A stretch of DNA of 64,000 nucleotides from Glandiceps talaboti (GCF_964340395.1 NC_135549.1:11911342-11975341); one strand, 5' to 3'. Counted from the first letter of the stretch, positions 50,660 through 64,000 are shown. Notes: generated by a model not told the origin, from the sequence alone. Translations and numbers: made by a program.

Positions 50660-53600
50660 CGACCTGATCTGACTAGTCATATTTACCATCATGCTAAGGC
50701 TGTGAACCTGTACACTACGAAAAGGTTTCCTATGGGATATTTCCCTACTCAGCAGGATGGCGATCATGGCTTTCTATTTTGAATAACTGACGCAACACCT
50801 GTATAATGGTAATATGTATTGGTACCATCCTGGAGTTAATTACGCATTTCCATGGAGTTGTGTACCCATTAAAATCATCGTGAATATAGATCGTCGTAGA
50901 CAAAACGTTTTTATCCCATGATGTTACCCACACTCATATCATTGTAAAACACTGAATATAAAAACATACTTACATCTTTAAACCTGAACGAGAGAATATA
51001 GTTTTTATACTCTGTAGCCTTCTTGATGTTTTACAAATATAATTTTATACCCTAAGCCCAACACAGTAAATCCGTATACACATGTATGTTGCTAACGACG
51101 ATTAAGCAAAGATGATTTGGGTTATGGCATGTGGCACTGTTGAATTTCCCGAGAACTCTTCGATCTAAAAGGTCAGCCTGAACGCCTAACAAGTCAGAGA
51201 ATTCAATTTGAAAGTTCTTACTGATGAGCACCAGAGTCATCTTATAAGCAGAGCACAAAAGAAACCGATAATTAAACCTAATTGAGCAACAGAAGAAAGA
51301 GCGCTCAATTAGTATGCTTTACGACACACAATGTGCAGAGTCTTCACAAGCTTCGACATTTCTTTTCAGTTGTCTATTACTACGGAACTTCTCTTTTGAG
51401 GAGTACCGCAACATTAAGTGTCAATTCGCCGCCGTCGTTCATTCAACTTGGTTCTTGTGCATTTGGAGTTCAAAGCGTAGAATACCTGCTCGTTTAATGT
51501 GTATCTTCTTTAGCACTAAATGAAGTGTATGTGTAGGAAATATATCATTTTAGGGTAGCATGCATACCTTCAAGCAAAAATGTAAAATGTAATGCTGTTG
51601 TACATTATTTCGACACTGCTGGTACATTAACATCTTTTCTGTATTCGTTGCGTACACATTATGTCAAAGTAACTCATCGATTTGTTTTGAGTGAACGCAT
51701 CCAAACCCTCTTTCGATGATTTACTTGGTAACAGGAGAAAGCGTGGTTGTATTGTTTTGAAAATGATTCGAACAACTAAGATGCCAAGTGACAAGCCAGG
51801 AAAAAGTGGCTCCCAGATGTAGATTAACTATTCTTTTAATCATACATTGACGTATAATTTTAAGGAAGATGACATCTCCAATCTACCCACTGAGAGAGAT
51901 TTCATCCTGACTTGCCTAACAGTATGCCCACGTGTAATTGAGAGGATAGTGTTATTTAGACTCGAGTCGATGTACTCTTTGTTACATTGATGAAACTATA
52001 TTTCACAAGGACACAATGAAAATGATGTCTATTGGATAACTGGCAGTGAAATGTTACAAAGTAGTGGAATGCTGATGTTTCCAAAACGGTAGTTCGAAAC
52101 AAGATTATAACTTGAAGTATGCTTTGCTATGCACATAATTAACTGTAGCCGTACAACGATACTTTGTATAAAAGTGTGACAATGTGATATCATTTCCATT
52201 AGCTATTGTACAAAATGAAAACGTTTGTGTGTATTTATATCTCTAATAACTAAGAATCATTTCATGATATAGTAAACATTTTATTATTGACGATAATAAT
52301 AATTTAATCAATATACATTTTACTTCACGATTTACGTCAAGTAAATAAGTTTATAGGGGACAGGGCTGATGAAAGTTAATAGCACAATACAGCAGAGGAG
52401 GTAGGTATCTTTCGAAATACCATGTAGTATTCAACGTGTACATGGTCGTTATTTCCCATTACACAGCTTTTGAATATCAAATGTATCATTACAACACTAA
52501 ATACAAACAATGTAACCCTCTAGGATCTTTCATTCGGTATTCAAAATCTTTTGGGGAATATTACAGAATGGCAGTACGAGACTCGCAGCATGAATACAAC
52601 TATTGCAATTAAGATAATGGATAAGGACCATATGGTCGTCAGTTTCACGTGGTTCACAATGATTGATATTTTACACTCATGCTCTACAATTAAAATGTCG
52701 TAAGCTGATGATTGCCGCAGGCAACAACGGCGACCTAGTCACCATTTCGTCTTTTAGAAATTCATAAAAGGTCTTAATGACATTTCGAGAATAATATTGC
52801 TTCAGGAAACGAACTAATGATAACATTCTTTCTTAGCTTTCAAGTTATACCTCATTATATTCAAAGTAAAGGATGTAGTGCGCAGGGAAGGAAACATGCA
52901 TCAAACATGGCTCCAATTCAGTACAGTCATGTAATTAATTGCAAAAAGTTTCGTAACATGTTTTTAGGTTTCTGGTGACCAAATCGTCTTGCTGTTCTCA
53001 AAGATATATCTTATTACACACTGGTTGTATATATATACATCATAAATCAGCCAACGACCATTACGAATATTTAAAGTTTCTAATAAAAATGGATCACACA
53101 ACTCGAAGGCTGTCAGTGAATGAAAAATATTCATCTTACTTTCGTAGAAGTTAGTCGAGCCGGTTTAAGTATTCACTTGTTTCCTCTCGATCACTAACGT
53201 AGACAAATTTAAACTATAATATTGATTGTGGCAGGATATTGCCATGACCTGATGCTTTGAAAGGGACTTCGTGAGAAATTTAACAATAAGCTTTTCTCCT
53301 CATAAACGCATTAAATACTCACCAATTGGTAGGCCTAGGTCATTCTTCAAAGACAGCCGATTCTCAATTAGATTCAAAAGATTCAAATTTCATTTTGATA
53401 TAACGTCTAAATTTTACATTAATCAAGTAGATGCTGTTATAGTAGTTCTATTTCGGTAAATATGAGATACAACTATTAAGAGTAAAATGGTAATGTTTGG
53501 ACATTATGATGTTTCTCAGAAGATGACCTCTTTTAAGTTCTATGTGTGCATCTTTTTCTCTAGTGATTAGATAAGTCGCTAAGCTGCGATAATTGCAATA

Positions 53601-55435
53601 CGTTAACGATGATATATCGAGTCTACGAGTCTTAACCAGAAGCTTATCGATGCTTTTGTGCAATTATTCAAATGTTTTAGAAAGCATTAATTCGCTGTCA
53701 CCTTTTAATACTAATATAAAAATGGCTGATAGCCAAAAACGATCGAGGATTAGAAGCTGTAGGGAAATGAGGACTATGAAAGAGCTGATCACAATAGTAT
53801 AAAAGCATATCATGAATACAACGACCATGACGCTTAACTAATGGATGTGTTAGTATGCTTACTTAGTTACTATTCCAGCATGTAATGTGAGTGATACTTC
53901 AAACCTTATGACCGTAAAAATCTTCGAGTAGCCAACTTTTATTCCACTCATTACTCAACTTACGTCAACACAGTTCTAAGCTTAGATGCTTCAGCATGAA
54001 TTCGTATATGTGTACAAGCAAAGACAGCCATGGATCTTGACAGGGCGAATAATGCATGTCCTATCTGCCGATCTATTGTTCAGTATTGTGAAGAGCCCTT
54101 TACTTGTTGATATCATCGGCATTCACAACCCTTTGTTATTACTACTAGTTAAAAGGCACATTCGCATATTTCATAGTGAGTTGGCACGCACAAACTCACT
54201 GAACTCTTTCAATTATCAAGTCATATACTACCGTATAGAAGATGCCTTTTAAACCATTACTTCAGTCATTTATTATGCAATTGATGTGTCCTGATCTTCA
54301 TTTCAATTAAGTCTCAATAAAACATAGAAAGCAGTCGGAAATTAGACACAAGTAATATCCTCATTTTCAATGCATACTGCAAGCACAAACCAACCGTGAT
54401 ACTAACCAATATTCAACCGCCTCATTACCCATATCTATCAGAACGCTATTAAACATCGGCTGATATCTAAAATTAGGGTGCTGTTGGCATCGAAGGTATT
54501 CGCTGGCAACAATCATATGTTACAATGTTCATTAACGATCACTCGTTCATGTAGACAAACAAAGGAATGTCCAAGTTGTAAATCACCTTACTACATGTAA
54601 TAAAGGTGCAATGGCCTAGCTCGGTACTCAATATTAACTAATTATAATATAATTAACTAAGTATATCATACATTGTGAAAAACTATTTTAATCGTCTTTT
54701 AGTCTCATAAGTTTTGAAATCAATGGAACTGGTAAATGATATCTAAATAATGCTTCTGTTGTGATGGTGGTTTTGTATACCATTCACATCATGTTGATGT
54801 TTTTCATTGAGCGTTACATCCGAAGTACGAACACAAATTACAAACTAAAACCATGTGCAATTTACCCATGGAGCAATCGTTCAAATTAGTACTGACAAGT
54901 AAACTTAAAAACTGAGCTAGAGCACGCCTTCTTCATTTCTTTTTCAATCGTAACCGTAAGATTAAAGGGCAGTATGATTAGACAGCTTTTTTCTCTGATA
55001 CTGATAGGTATAAACTTATGCTCAATTAATTCGGGAATTCTCTCAGAAAAATTCATGGTCAATTATACAATCATAGGTCGGTAATGAACAGAATACTCCC
55101 GTACACACTTCAATAGTTTCTACTTGTGGAAACCTTTCAAGTCAAGGCCACATATTAGTCCCTTAATTATCAGAAAGCCTACCCTGATGATATTGGTTCT
55201 ATGTACTAAACTTCCAAAGTCATGGTACAGATTGCAATTTGAAGGTCAAATTTCGGTGTCTTACATGAACGTTTATCCCTATAAGTATAGATACAACCAT
55301 GGTATTACCATTGCCCGTGTGTACTATTCCAATCTACATTGATCTTCTACATCACAAACAAACTACATACACTCATGTCCAAGGAAGCCAGAAAATACTA
55401 CCAGCAATGTGTATATACAACTCACCCTGTACTAA
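50660..55435. other. No gene recognised
   Basis: AT-rich. Frames up to about 88 codons (for example 53986-54252) have no recognisable domain. Confidence 0.5.
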
Positions 55436-55437
55436 TT

Positions 55438-56399
55438 CTTACCTTCCGCAAGAGGTTTTATTTTAGGGGTGGAGTGCCTGTCTGTCTGACTGTCTGTCTG
55501 TCTGTCTGTGGTATCGTTTTCTCAAAAACGACTGTCAATTCAAACGCAATTCGATGCACATATATTTTAGGCTAATGGCTAAAACATTGTAGGTTTTCGT
55601 AAACATTACATGAATATTAATGAGTAATTTAGATATTTCATTTCTTCAGTAATTAGGCTTAATCTTAAGAATTCAATCTCCAAACACAATATAATTTTGT
55701 ACATGCATTGATTATGTCAAAGTACATGTGTCCTATAAAACTCAATAATGTAGTTTCTAGTTGTAATGAGAGATTTGCATAATAAACGAGTTTCAGTAAT
55801 TAGGCTTAAAATTCAATATAAAAGTATACATTCATCATATCAGGTTGCACATGTCTCCTAAAGCTTATTGATGTACCAGTTGATGTTAATGAGTCATTTT
55901 CATACTTAATAATTTTCAGTCATGAGGCGATGTCTTTAAAATGCACACTTCAAATATAATGTAGTACATACTTCAAACATAACTAATTGCAAGTGTCCAG
56001 AGAAAGCTTGTTGATGTTGATTTTAGTTTCATTTACGTAATTAATGATTTTCAGTAATTAGGCTTTATCTTAAAAATACACGCTTCAAATTAAGTATAAT
56101 TTGTTACATTCATCACCTATAACAATGCACACATTGTTCTTAAATGCTTTACAATGTAACTGTTAGTTTTAATGTTTCATTTGCATAATTATCAATATTC
56201 AGTGATTAGGCAATATCTTAAGCATACACACAGTTTATACATATTTCTTAGAGTTTAGTACACCTATTTGCCATTTAATAAGGGGTATATCATATATGAT
56301 AGCTCAAGCTAAGAATTTGTGCATTCCAACAATTATACTGTGTGTAGGAACGAAAATTTAATGACTTTGTCCTTACCGTAGGCATTCAGTTTAAATATA
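55438..56399 (-). mobile_element. Tandem-repeat plus microsatellite element, family 1 copy C
   Basis: On the minus strand it begins near 56399 with 'ATTTAAACTGAATGCC', then 'TTTTCGTTCCTACACACAG' and 'TTGTTGGAAT'. At least five diverged units follow, marked on the plus strand by 'TTCAGTAATTAGGC'-like words (55645, 55794, 56051, 56201; a variant at 55916). The 'TTTGAGAAAA' region leads into (CAGA)n (55479-55510) and a decayed version of the terminal stem-loop (55441-55456). Opposite orientation to copies A and B. Confidence 0.75.
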
Positions 56400-56604
56400 G
56401 TTATGATATTTTCGTACATCCACAAATTATCCTGTTTCTGACAGTATAAATGAAACGCTAAGTACACAATATTGTTCACCAATATAGGTAACAAGGAGTG
56501 GGGTATGAGAAAAGCAATAAATGAAATGAAACCATGAGTGGAGTAAACTGGTCAAAACCCCATGTTATTTAATTTTAGTTCCACTTAGTGTTTCATTTGT
56601 GTTA

Positions 56605-56639
56605 GTTATTATTATTATTAAAATTATTATTATTATTAA

Positions 56640-56713
<74 letters not shown>

Positions 56714-56768
56714 TATTATTATTATTATTGCTATTATTATTATTATTATTCTTATTATTCTTATTATA

Positions 56769-56804
<36 letters not shown>

Positions 56805-56838
56805 CCATTATTATTATTATTATTATTATTATACCATT
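56605..56838. repeat. (ATT)n microsatellite, about 230 bp
   Basis: Long ATT array with sporadic interruptions (TATACC, CTT, GCT). It could derive from a retroelement tail, since the LINE and SINE in this window end in TTA repeats, but no element body was recognised next to it. Confidence 0.95.
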
Positions 56839-56951
56839 ATATTTGAATGTTCAAAGTGTCAAGGGAGGGGGACAAAGCGTGCTTTTGAGTGGAAATAGAA
56901 TATACTATAGATCGACCAGAGAATCTGAAATTGAATTTATTATTCCGGTGA

Positions 56952-57299
56952 ATGACTTCGATCTGTACGGTCTTGTGTGATGCCAGACTCATTTTTGTTG
57001 TTGCTGGACGTCATCTTACTTTATATACACGATCGATGGCAGCGTCTATAATTCGACGGAACAAAGATTTACTTGACAGGCTTACACTGTCGCTCTTGGG
57101 CAATGACTTCGTGTTAACATCGGACAGTTCCGGAAATTTCTTTCTTTTTCACCAACTGGTGAAGACAGATCTGCGTTGTGCACAGACACCATTTGTGCTC
57201 TGCATCCATTCAACTGTACGGATACGCATTGTTGAAGATGACACTGATCGATCATCAAATATCAGTACTAGTATGCTATTTTCATTTAGGGTCATTTGA
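56952..57299 (+). CDS. Unrecognised open reading frame, 115 codons
   Basis: An ATG-initiated frame of balanced composition, the longest frame in the window that is neither the receptor, the LINE nor a microsatellite. A middle part reads 'SLLGNDFVLTSDSSGNFFLF'. There is no known domain, signal peptide or transmembrane segment, and no convincing splice sites were seen at its edges. An overlapping minus-strand frame (57149-57415) weakens the coding case. It could be a chance frame, an exon fragment or a decayed element. Confidence 0.12.
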   Translation: MTSICTVLCDARLIFVVAGRHLTLYTRSMAASIIRRNKDLLDRLTLSLLGNDFVLTSDSSGNFFLFHQLVKTDLRCAQTPFVLCIHSTVRIRIVEDDTDRSSNISTSMLFSFRVI

Positions 57300-57533
57300 A
57301 AGGATAAATCTGCCAGACCACAATATTTTTTGAGCATATTATTGTGTTTTGACCAGTCGGATCTCAAGATTATCACCATCATCATACTTACATAATATAC
57401 TACATTTAATGACATCCGTCCTGATTTCTAAATGACCCAAGAATTTGAAAAGTGTAACCAAAGCATTTGAAAAAGCAGATTATTTTTTCCTTAATTATGA
57501 ACAAAGTGTATTTCCTCTCCTCTCTGTTATATA

Positions 57534-57595
<62 letters not shown>

Positions 57596-57606
57596 ACTCT
57601 CTCTCA
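57534..57606. repeat. (CTGT)n-(CT)n microsatellite
   Basis: About eleven CTGT units pass into CT units. Confidence 0.95.
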
Positions 57607-57609
57607 TAT

Positions 57610-58474
57610 TAAGTTATAGCAATTCTGGATTAAGTTAAGTCGATCGTTTCAAACAACAGTCAGTGCTAACTGTGTAGAAAATCATAACAGTTACTTTATG
57701 GTCTCCCATCAAGCTAGCTAATCACTACTTCATGACAATCTTTATTACAGTAAAATCTCGTAAATAGCAGTAGTTTAAGTATACAAGTGAGTGTACAAAA
57801 GAAGTAGTTTCAAAACGCGACGGTCGAGTAGAGGAGTCCAATATTAAATTCTCAAATATACAACATTAAGTTTTATTAATATAAAAAAGGAATGATTTCC
57901 TTTTGAAGTTGTCACGAATGTTTACCACTTTATATAAAAGGGTTTTTAGATCCAAGATACATGCATTCCTTTTACGTATGCTACACACGGAGAACAAATA
58001 CGTCATTAGACTGAAGGTTTGCCCAGTATGTTTTGTTTCTCTTCCCACAACTAGGTACACACACTCAATATAAGTGTACATTGTCAGCGCCAAGAATATT
58101 GATCATTGCATTTCCCAGTGGTGTTTCGTGTAAACGTTCATTTAACTCATTTTACCCTTACTTAAAATATTCTTGTTAACAGGTAGTAAGCTTTGTAAAT
58201 AGAAGTGACTGACGTCATGGCCCTTTACCTAGAGTGCTTTCTACTTAGATACACTGAAAACAAGTATTTGACTTTTTGCAAATATTCCTGGTTGAGGAGA
58301 CTTGCCGTTATTTCCAAAATGAAATCAAGACCCCGCTTTGCTTGCATCACCTGATTGTATGTGTGGCCATCATGGCGCATCGATGAAATACTGTCAATAA
58401 AACCCCAACAGCGTATGTGTGGATAAAACTAAGCTATTATAAATGTCATGTCATTGTATTTGGCCCTTTTTCCA

Positions 58475-58475
<1 letters not shown>
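57610..58475. other. No gene recognised
   Basis: AT-rich spacer. Confidence 0.5.
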
Positions 58476-58477
<2 letters not shown>

Positions 58478-58505
<28 letters not shown>

Positions 58506-58560
58506 TGTATGTATGTATGTATGTATGTATGTATGTATATATGTCTGTATATATGTATGT
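58478..58560. repeat. (ATGT)n microsatellite
   Basis: About 15 perfect units, then decayed TATATGTCTG. Met-Tyr-Val-Cys frames over it are artefacts. Confidence 0.95.
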
Positions 58561-58564
58561 GTTT

Positions 58565-61290
58565 TTGTTTTGCTTTGTCTTTGCCTTTGCCTTTGCATGT
58601 GAAATGTATATGTACGTGTATTTCCTGTTATCTACAAAATATGATAAATAGTATATCGTCATAAAATCATAAAATGTTGTAAAGAGGATTATATATCACT
58701 TAAAATGGTATAATTATTTTGCTCCTGAACAAGGTGAACTATTGCAATCTATGAAAAGGGTAATGGCATATTATGAAATGTATTTAAGTATATTTTCATA
58801 TAGTTTTTCCAACAAAACTACTTTTTGACATTTGTGTCAGCAATATCATGTCTCACGGTTTCATATCCATACGCTTTGTCTTCGTTATTCAAACCGTAGC
58901 TAGCCTTTGGCAGATTTACGATCGACCACAGCATAAAATGAATTATATTCGACACTCGTTTGAATAGTATTAATTCAAGGCGCTGACTTTTCACTTAGAC
59001 GCCAAACACTCAGAATTATATTGTTTATCTAAACTTCCTTTACTGGTAATGATGATGATAGAAATACCATGTTATTTATTTAGTAACACGCTCTCGCGGT
59101 AATATTTACTTCCTATAAAATTAATTGACATAAAACTACTTATGTATCGCTTATGAAAAGTACAATCCGGTTTTTTTTGTATACGCAATAAAGTAAGAGA
59201 TTTACCTGCATACAATGTACAGTATATTTTAACTATTAAGGCCTGTAATGTCAGCCACTAATATTTTGATCTCGTCGATAATTGAATACAAAGTCAAAGA
59301 ACGTTTCTATTCAAGTACACATTGTGCGAAATCGCCAACCTGGTAGGCGAATTAATTGCGTGACAGCTAGCTTTTTGATATACCTTGAGCAGCATAGTTC
59401 CATTTACAAAAATCATCTGTAAGCGGTTTACACTTATAATCGCTTGCAGTACTCCGCTGTTGTTCTTTTATTTACTTATTTATTTAGACATACAACGACG
59501 AGCAAGTATTCACAAAAGATGTATAACAGCTGAGTAGGCCTTTATGGGACATTGAAGTTAAATATGTGACATCCGTTAAGGTTTTTGCACATATAAGAAA
59601 AAACACCACGGGCTTTCTGGTGATCAGCAGATTTGAAGACTACTTTTTGCCGATGAATTATAATATGGCGGGTACTATAAGATCCGTTTGATGCAGTTTT
59701 TAAACGAACGTCATACCAAACAGTCCGTCTTGTATGATGATGCAACATTTGTCATGATATGTCTTAATATGAAAGGCTGCAAAATAGGCGACAAATGCAA
59801 TTGTAATTACATATAAAGAGAGAAGTTGAGACATTCCTATTTTACCGTGAGTGCAACGTAAAATACAGTTAAATTGAAACACATTTTAATGCTTGGTGTC
59901 TCAAATGTAATGTAACACACGATGACAGAATTGATATTATGGAAAATAGTAATCTTGCAGGACACTGAAGGCCTGGACTAAAGGCTATGCAAAACACCTT
60001 TCAAGTCTACGGACTTATACACTGATGATTGTATTAGGGACTTTGTCAAAATCGACGCTGCGGTAGCTTTCATCTCCGTTTCACAGTTATGCTTTCAGTA
60101 AAAGTGTACCTTGTGGGAGGGTATGAGTAGTAATCGACATACTACTCTGCATATTAAGTTAAGTCAAAGTGTAAGGTTGGCTGCTTTATGTGCAATGATA
60201 GGATTAAAGCCTTCTATAAAATATTCTAGCCTCAACAGCTTGGAGGTTATTACATTTTGGTTTTAATGGCCATACTGTGGTCACCTGTGAAAATGTCTAG
60301 TCGGTTATACTCCAAGAAATAGGCCTTTTAAATATTCAAGGAGAAGACGCTGTTCATCCGTCTGTGTGTCTCACTGATGGGTGAGGGGGGGGGGGTAACG
60401 CACGTCCATCTTTATACTCCCTTTCAATGTAATGTTGCAGAAGAGGGGCGATGGGTATGATATACGACAAACTGTATTAAGCATATTTTGATTCCTACAT
60501 GTTGAGATCTGATTCGAATTGAACGTCAGTTTTCACATTACTTCGCTTCGAACAAGATCCAAATTCAAAACAGTCACGATGTGATCCAGCCAATACTGTT
60601 CTCAAACAATACGTTTGCTGCAACAATTTTACAGTTTGATTCGTGTCAGGAATTTTGAATTTCATGAATTTCATTCCAGAAACGTACATGCGCTGCAGGA
60701 CAGTGTCCGCCTTTTTAGGTTATATGTGTTAATGATTTTTGTGATTTTTGTTGCGATTAGCGGCGACGAAAACAGACATGACTGTCACACTCCTTTTTTT
60801 ATCGAGTTTGTTATTAACAATTGATTGGACACCAACAGATCTGTTAAATTATGGATTCATTAAATTAAAATTAATTAGATAATTATCATTTCAGATTTTA
60901 AAAAATATAAAGTGTTCGTGTACACCAACATGGATATGTGATTGGATATTTCACATCAGTTTACTTTTCATCACTATGTGAAATTTTGATTTTGGAAAGA
61001 ATGTCATTAACCTAAAAAAAGAACTGTCTGGCTGCTTAGCAAACAACACCTCAGAAATTCACGAACGTTTCCTCTTTGCAACGGACTATATTTTACCTGG
61101 GTTTACCCATTTCTTTGTTCTGTATTTCATTTGGGTCATCTGCCTATGTGTGTCTGCATGGTATATTGCAAGTAAAGATCAGTAACATTACTATAAGTAC
61201 CTAATCTGCACTGCAACGTCAATTGATTTTCGCCAGGAAGTTGCGAGGCTACATAAGTAGTCGGCGAAGAGCAAATTTCAATGCCGTGTG
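58565..61290. other. No gene recognised
   Basis: AT-rich sequence with an 11-base G run at 60385-60395. No recognisable coding or repeat family. Confidence 0.5.
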
Positions 61291-61292
61291 CA

Positions 61293-61690
61293 TGACTCGA
61301 TAAGGCGTAAACAAATTGTGTGGTTCCGATTACATTCAATTTTAGAATAGTTGGGGTAGGTAGATTTTTTTTCATATGTGAGTGTCTAGTTCAGGTACTT
61401 ATGTTTTTTCCGTTGGTTTCTAGACTATATGGTCTCTGTGTTATTTGCTTCTTCTCATCACATGTACAGCCATTACAAATTGGAAGAACAGTTTAAATTT
61501 ATATTGTCTTTTTAAGTTGATGTCAGTTTCCGCATCCACTATTTCTCGTGAGATTTCACAATTTTTGCGATTTTATTATTTTTTCTCAAATAAGTAAAAT
61601 AAAGTTTATTTACTATCGACAGTGAAAAGCTAGGTGGGAGCGGATAACCGGAACCAAACAATTAGTTGTTATGCCTTTAATAGGCTACTA
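61293..61690. mobile_element. Long-TIR MITE, copy 2
   Basis: The left end, 'AAGGCGTAAACAAATTGTGT' (61302 on), and the complement of the right end, 'AAAGGCATAACAACTAATTG' (from about 61678), align and continue into GGTTCCG. The interior matches copy 1 at 13.69-14.02 kb in the same order ('ATTCAATTTTAGAATAG', 'GTCTAGTTCAGGTA', 'CTTCTTCTCATCA', 'ATTGGAAGA'), with an extra segment of about 50 bp. Same orientation as copy 1, about 47.6 kb away. Confidence 0.85.
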
Positions 61691-62224
61691 GTAGTAGGCT
61701 AAAATGATTCACTCATCGAACACACGTTTACCACCATGTGATAATCAGAGATTGAGGAACAAATGTTGTGTTTTGAGAAAGTTTAAATTTGCAATTGCGT
61801 AAACGTGTGAATTCTCTTCTTAAAATAAATGTGAAAGTAAGTGTTGTTATACCTGATGATATAAGCCTAGGTGTAAATAAAGTGAATTCTTTTTTGCAAC
61901 AGAAAGCTGCACTTCTGGTTTAACGTTTACACTTAATAATAACGTAACAAATGTTAAGGAAAGGACCCTTTTCAGACCCGCTCTCGAAATAACACGTTAT
62001 TGGCATTTCACTTTCAGTCATATTCACTGCGCAATCTGACCTCTGTGACCTTACCGTACATGATCATTTGTGTTTTCAAGTCAGTTATGTATTGTAATCG
62101 GAGCGAAGAGACATTTCTCATTTTCCATAAGCATATCTGTTCGGTATTTCATAAGCGGTTCACATCGAATTTTACAGTTTATCAGATAGTAAATGTAATA
62201 ACAGTCATGAAAATATCCTCGTAT

Positions 62225-62348
62225 ATTGTTGCTCGACTTCAATTCTCCCGGCGCATTAGCGGAGCTTTTTGGGGCTTGAATTGTCCACTGTCTTACGCCT
62301 AACGTTTTCCCCTGGATCACACCCACAGAGGTTTGATAGGCCCTAACA

Positions 62349-62381
<33 letters not shown>

Positions 62382-62382
62382 A
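62225..62382 (+). mobile_element. LINE-like 3' tail with (AAC)n repeat
   Basis: 'GGTTTGATAGGCCCTAACAA' runs straight into eleven or more AAC units (62346-62381). A unique 3' UTR-like end followed by a simple trinucleotide tail is the usual 3' boundary of a truncated non-LTR retrotransposon. No reverse-transcriptase coding was recognised upstream, so the insertion would be heavily 5' truncated. Clade unknown. Confidence 0.4.
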
Positions 62383-62819
62383 TTTACTGTTAAAGACAGT
62401 AGGCTGTAATGCTGTTAAAATTAGTATAGAAATAATAAACAAAAAGTGACAGTAGTGCTGCAGGTTCAGAGGATTGGGCGCCGATCAAAACAGGTGAAAA
62501 CATAAGCTCAAACGACAGAACTGGCCTTCATAATAATATTATTATGATTATTTCACGTTTTGTGTATTGAATATATTTTATTTGAAGACAAAAACTTATA
62601 TCTATCATGACAGATTGTGAATTGAATATCATAAAAGTCGGGAGAAAGTAGAGCCTGTTTTTCGCCGGATATCGCCAGCATCCATTTCACTTCGTGGTTG
62701 TCATGTTTGACGCTATATACCACCCGGAAGTAAACCGTAAGTAGGGTTAAACAACCTTACTGCGCATCCTGAAATGGCCAATTACCATCCCTCGTTTTGT
62801 ATACAAATGAAGTATAAAC

Positions 62820-63310
62820 TTGAAGTATGCTGGACTGAAATGTGTTAATTTTTGCTGAGATGTTTCTGGGATGTCTAAATTATGAACTGTTCAACACAAG
62901 GTGACTTGCTCATTGATATGCAAATTAGGGCGGTATGGAGATTTTTGGTGAAACTCTCAAAAAGTCTACAGCAGATGCGGCTGGCGTTTGGTAACCATCT
63001 TTCTTGGGGTTTCGAGCTGAAGGCGTGTTTCCAGACAGATGCACACAAAAAGTTCAAAATGAACTCAAATATGCTAAGCAACCAGGACCGCATGCCTATA
63101 GTACAACAACAGTGACAACATCAGTGATTGGAAGTGATGGTAGTCATGACAAACGGTCATATGTACCAAGCAACAAAGACCATGCCCACAGTATCTATTA
63201 CAAGCTGATAACGTGGATATTTTAGTCATTGAAAAATAAACACGTACATAGCAACTATGGCCAACTCCCATGGTAACAACCAAAAAGCAATATATTGATG
63301 AGCTAAGATA
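62820..63310. repeat. Decayed family 2 repeat units (related to 8.7-10 kb)
   Basis: Words typical of the 9-10 kb array recur in the same orientation: 'GATATGCAAATTAGG' (62915), 'AATATGCTAAGCAACCAGGA' (63068; compare 'AATATGCCTAGCAAGAGGA' at 9849), 'GCAACAAAGACCATGCCCAC' (63170) and 'ATGGTAACAACCAAAAAGC'. The microsatellite and terminal hairpin are not present. Probably a degraded or truncated copy. Confidence 0.55.
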
Positions 63311-63419
63311 AAAATAGTCTTTGGTGAAGTTGGGTACGATCAACTTACCTAGGTTAATGATGCTGATGGCCCATTTATCAAGTGCATAGTATGCTGCAGT
63401 GCTTCAGTGCCATTATTTG

Positions 63420-64000
63420 TTTAGCCCTAGCAGGTACATGTAACTCCATCTGTCCGTCAGTACGTGCCTAAACATATATTAGTCAATTTCGTTCAATCCT
63501 GGCACTAACATGATAAGTAATGGAGAACACGTGCAATTCACTTGCTTTCGAAAACTTATCAAATGTGGTCACATGTATTCCATATTTCTTATACAATTTC
63601 ACTATTAATTCAATGGGTCAGGAACTACAATACATGGAGATTCTATTAAAGTGTCCAACCCATAAGATCATACATTTTCGTCATACATAGATTGGACACT
63701 GACTTGGCAAATGTCTAATCGATCCCTTTACCTCCATAAGATTCGTCAGATGGGATTGATGAATCTGAATATCTGTTGTGTCTAGCTATCTGTCTGTACA
63801 TGTATATCACAAGTAGGTACGTGTAATTATGATGGCAGGCAAAGTCTGTTCACATCAAATGACTTTGTTTATACATAAATGATTTCATGACAGCTATATA
63901 TGCATGTCCTATAGAGAAGATAGTGGTGTTTTGCATATTATACTTTTGATTTGCATAATAGATTATAATGACCAATGATTGCTATTGGGTCATTAAGTTC
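63420..64000 (+). repeat. GTCC-tract element, copy 3 (5' part, runs off the window)
   Basis: The tract is reduced to 'CTGTCCGTCAGTACG'. 'GTTCAATCCTGGCAC' follows at about 63493, as 'CCAATCCTGGCAC' does after the tract at 38.4 kb. Later parts continue to the end of the window with diverged units. The orientation matches the other two copies. It directly follows a decayed family 2 repeat, just as copy 1 directly precedes the family 2 element. Confidence 0.5.

Overview
This looks like nuclear DNA of a non-model, probably marine, invertebrate animal. It is AT-rich with very low coding density, many long microsatellites (ATGT, CAGA, TA, CA, ATT), tRNA-derived SINEs, a decayed LINE of the CR1/L2-like type and many short inverted-repeat DNA transposons. 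The repeat style fits a lophotrochozoan (brachiopod, mollusc or annelid), but amphioxus, hemichordates or echinoderms cannot be excluded from sequence alone. Nothing is bacterial: there are no operons and no CRISPR. The transcribed strand can be assigned with confidence only for the single receptor gene.

The one convincing intact gene is on the minus strand at 42390-43556. It is a 388-codon, uninterrupted class A (rhodopsin-type) GPCR, most like peptide receptors of the TRH-receptor/ghrelin-receptor/neuromedin-U-receptor neighbourhood. Its 5' UTR appears to be spliced (acceptor at 43603-43604). An out-of-frame upstream ORF overlaps its start codon. The protein ends in a class I PDZ-type tripeptide.

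Layout. 0-1 kb: 3' end of a dead LINE. 1-7.4 kb: a tandem dimer, a palindrome and microsatellites. 7.4-10.7 kb: two repeat elements, each built from a tetranucleotide tract plus diverged tandem units, then a SINE. 12.4-14.8 kb: a cluster of at least four inverted-repeat elements. 16.9-20.9 kb: a CAGA tract and the first copy of a tandem-repeat plus microsatellite element. 21.2-21.7 kb: CpG-rich sequence with an exon-like segment. 21.9-23.1 kb: a Harbinger-like non-autonomous element with a TTA target duplication. 26.8-28.6 kb: compound microsatellites, a degenerate TTCATACTTCACAC satellite split by a SINE, and a 153-bp hairpin element. 30.5 kb: a TA tract. 33.8 kb: YY1-like and NRF1-like motifs, then a second SINE. 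36.2-37.25 kb: a GC-rich inverted-repeat element. 38.4-39.2 kb: second copy of the GTCC-tract element. 42.4-43.6 kb: the receptor. 49.9-50.7 and 55.4-56.4 kb: two more copies of the tandem-repeat element, in opposite orientations. 56.6-62.4 kb: microsatellites, a second copy of a long-TIR MITE and a LINE-like tail. 62.8-64 kb: decayed copies of the two repeat families seen at 7.4-10 kb.

The window is therefore best read as a receptor locus inside transposon-rich intergenic DNA. The most interesting theme is a recurring design: a conserved end, diverged tandem units of about 150-340 bp, a (CAGA)n or (GGAC)n tract, then a small terminal hairpin. At least two unrelated sequence families clearly share it and a third shares part of it. 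This recalls the pearl/Helitron-like non-autonomous elements of molluscs. No gene cluster or defence-type system was found.
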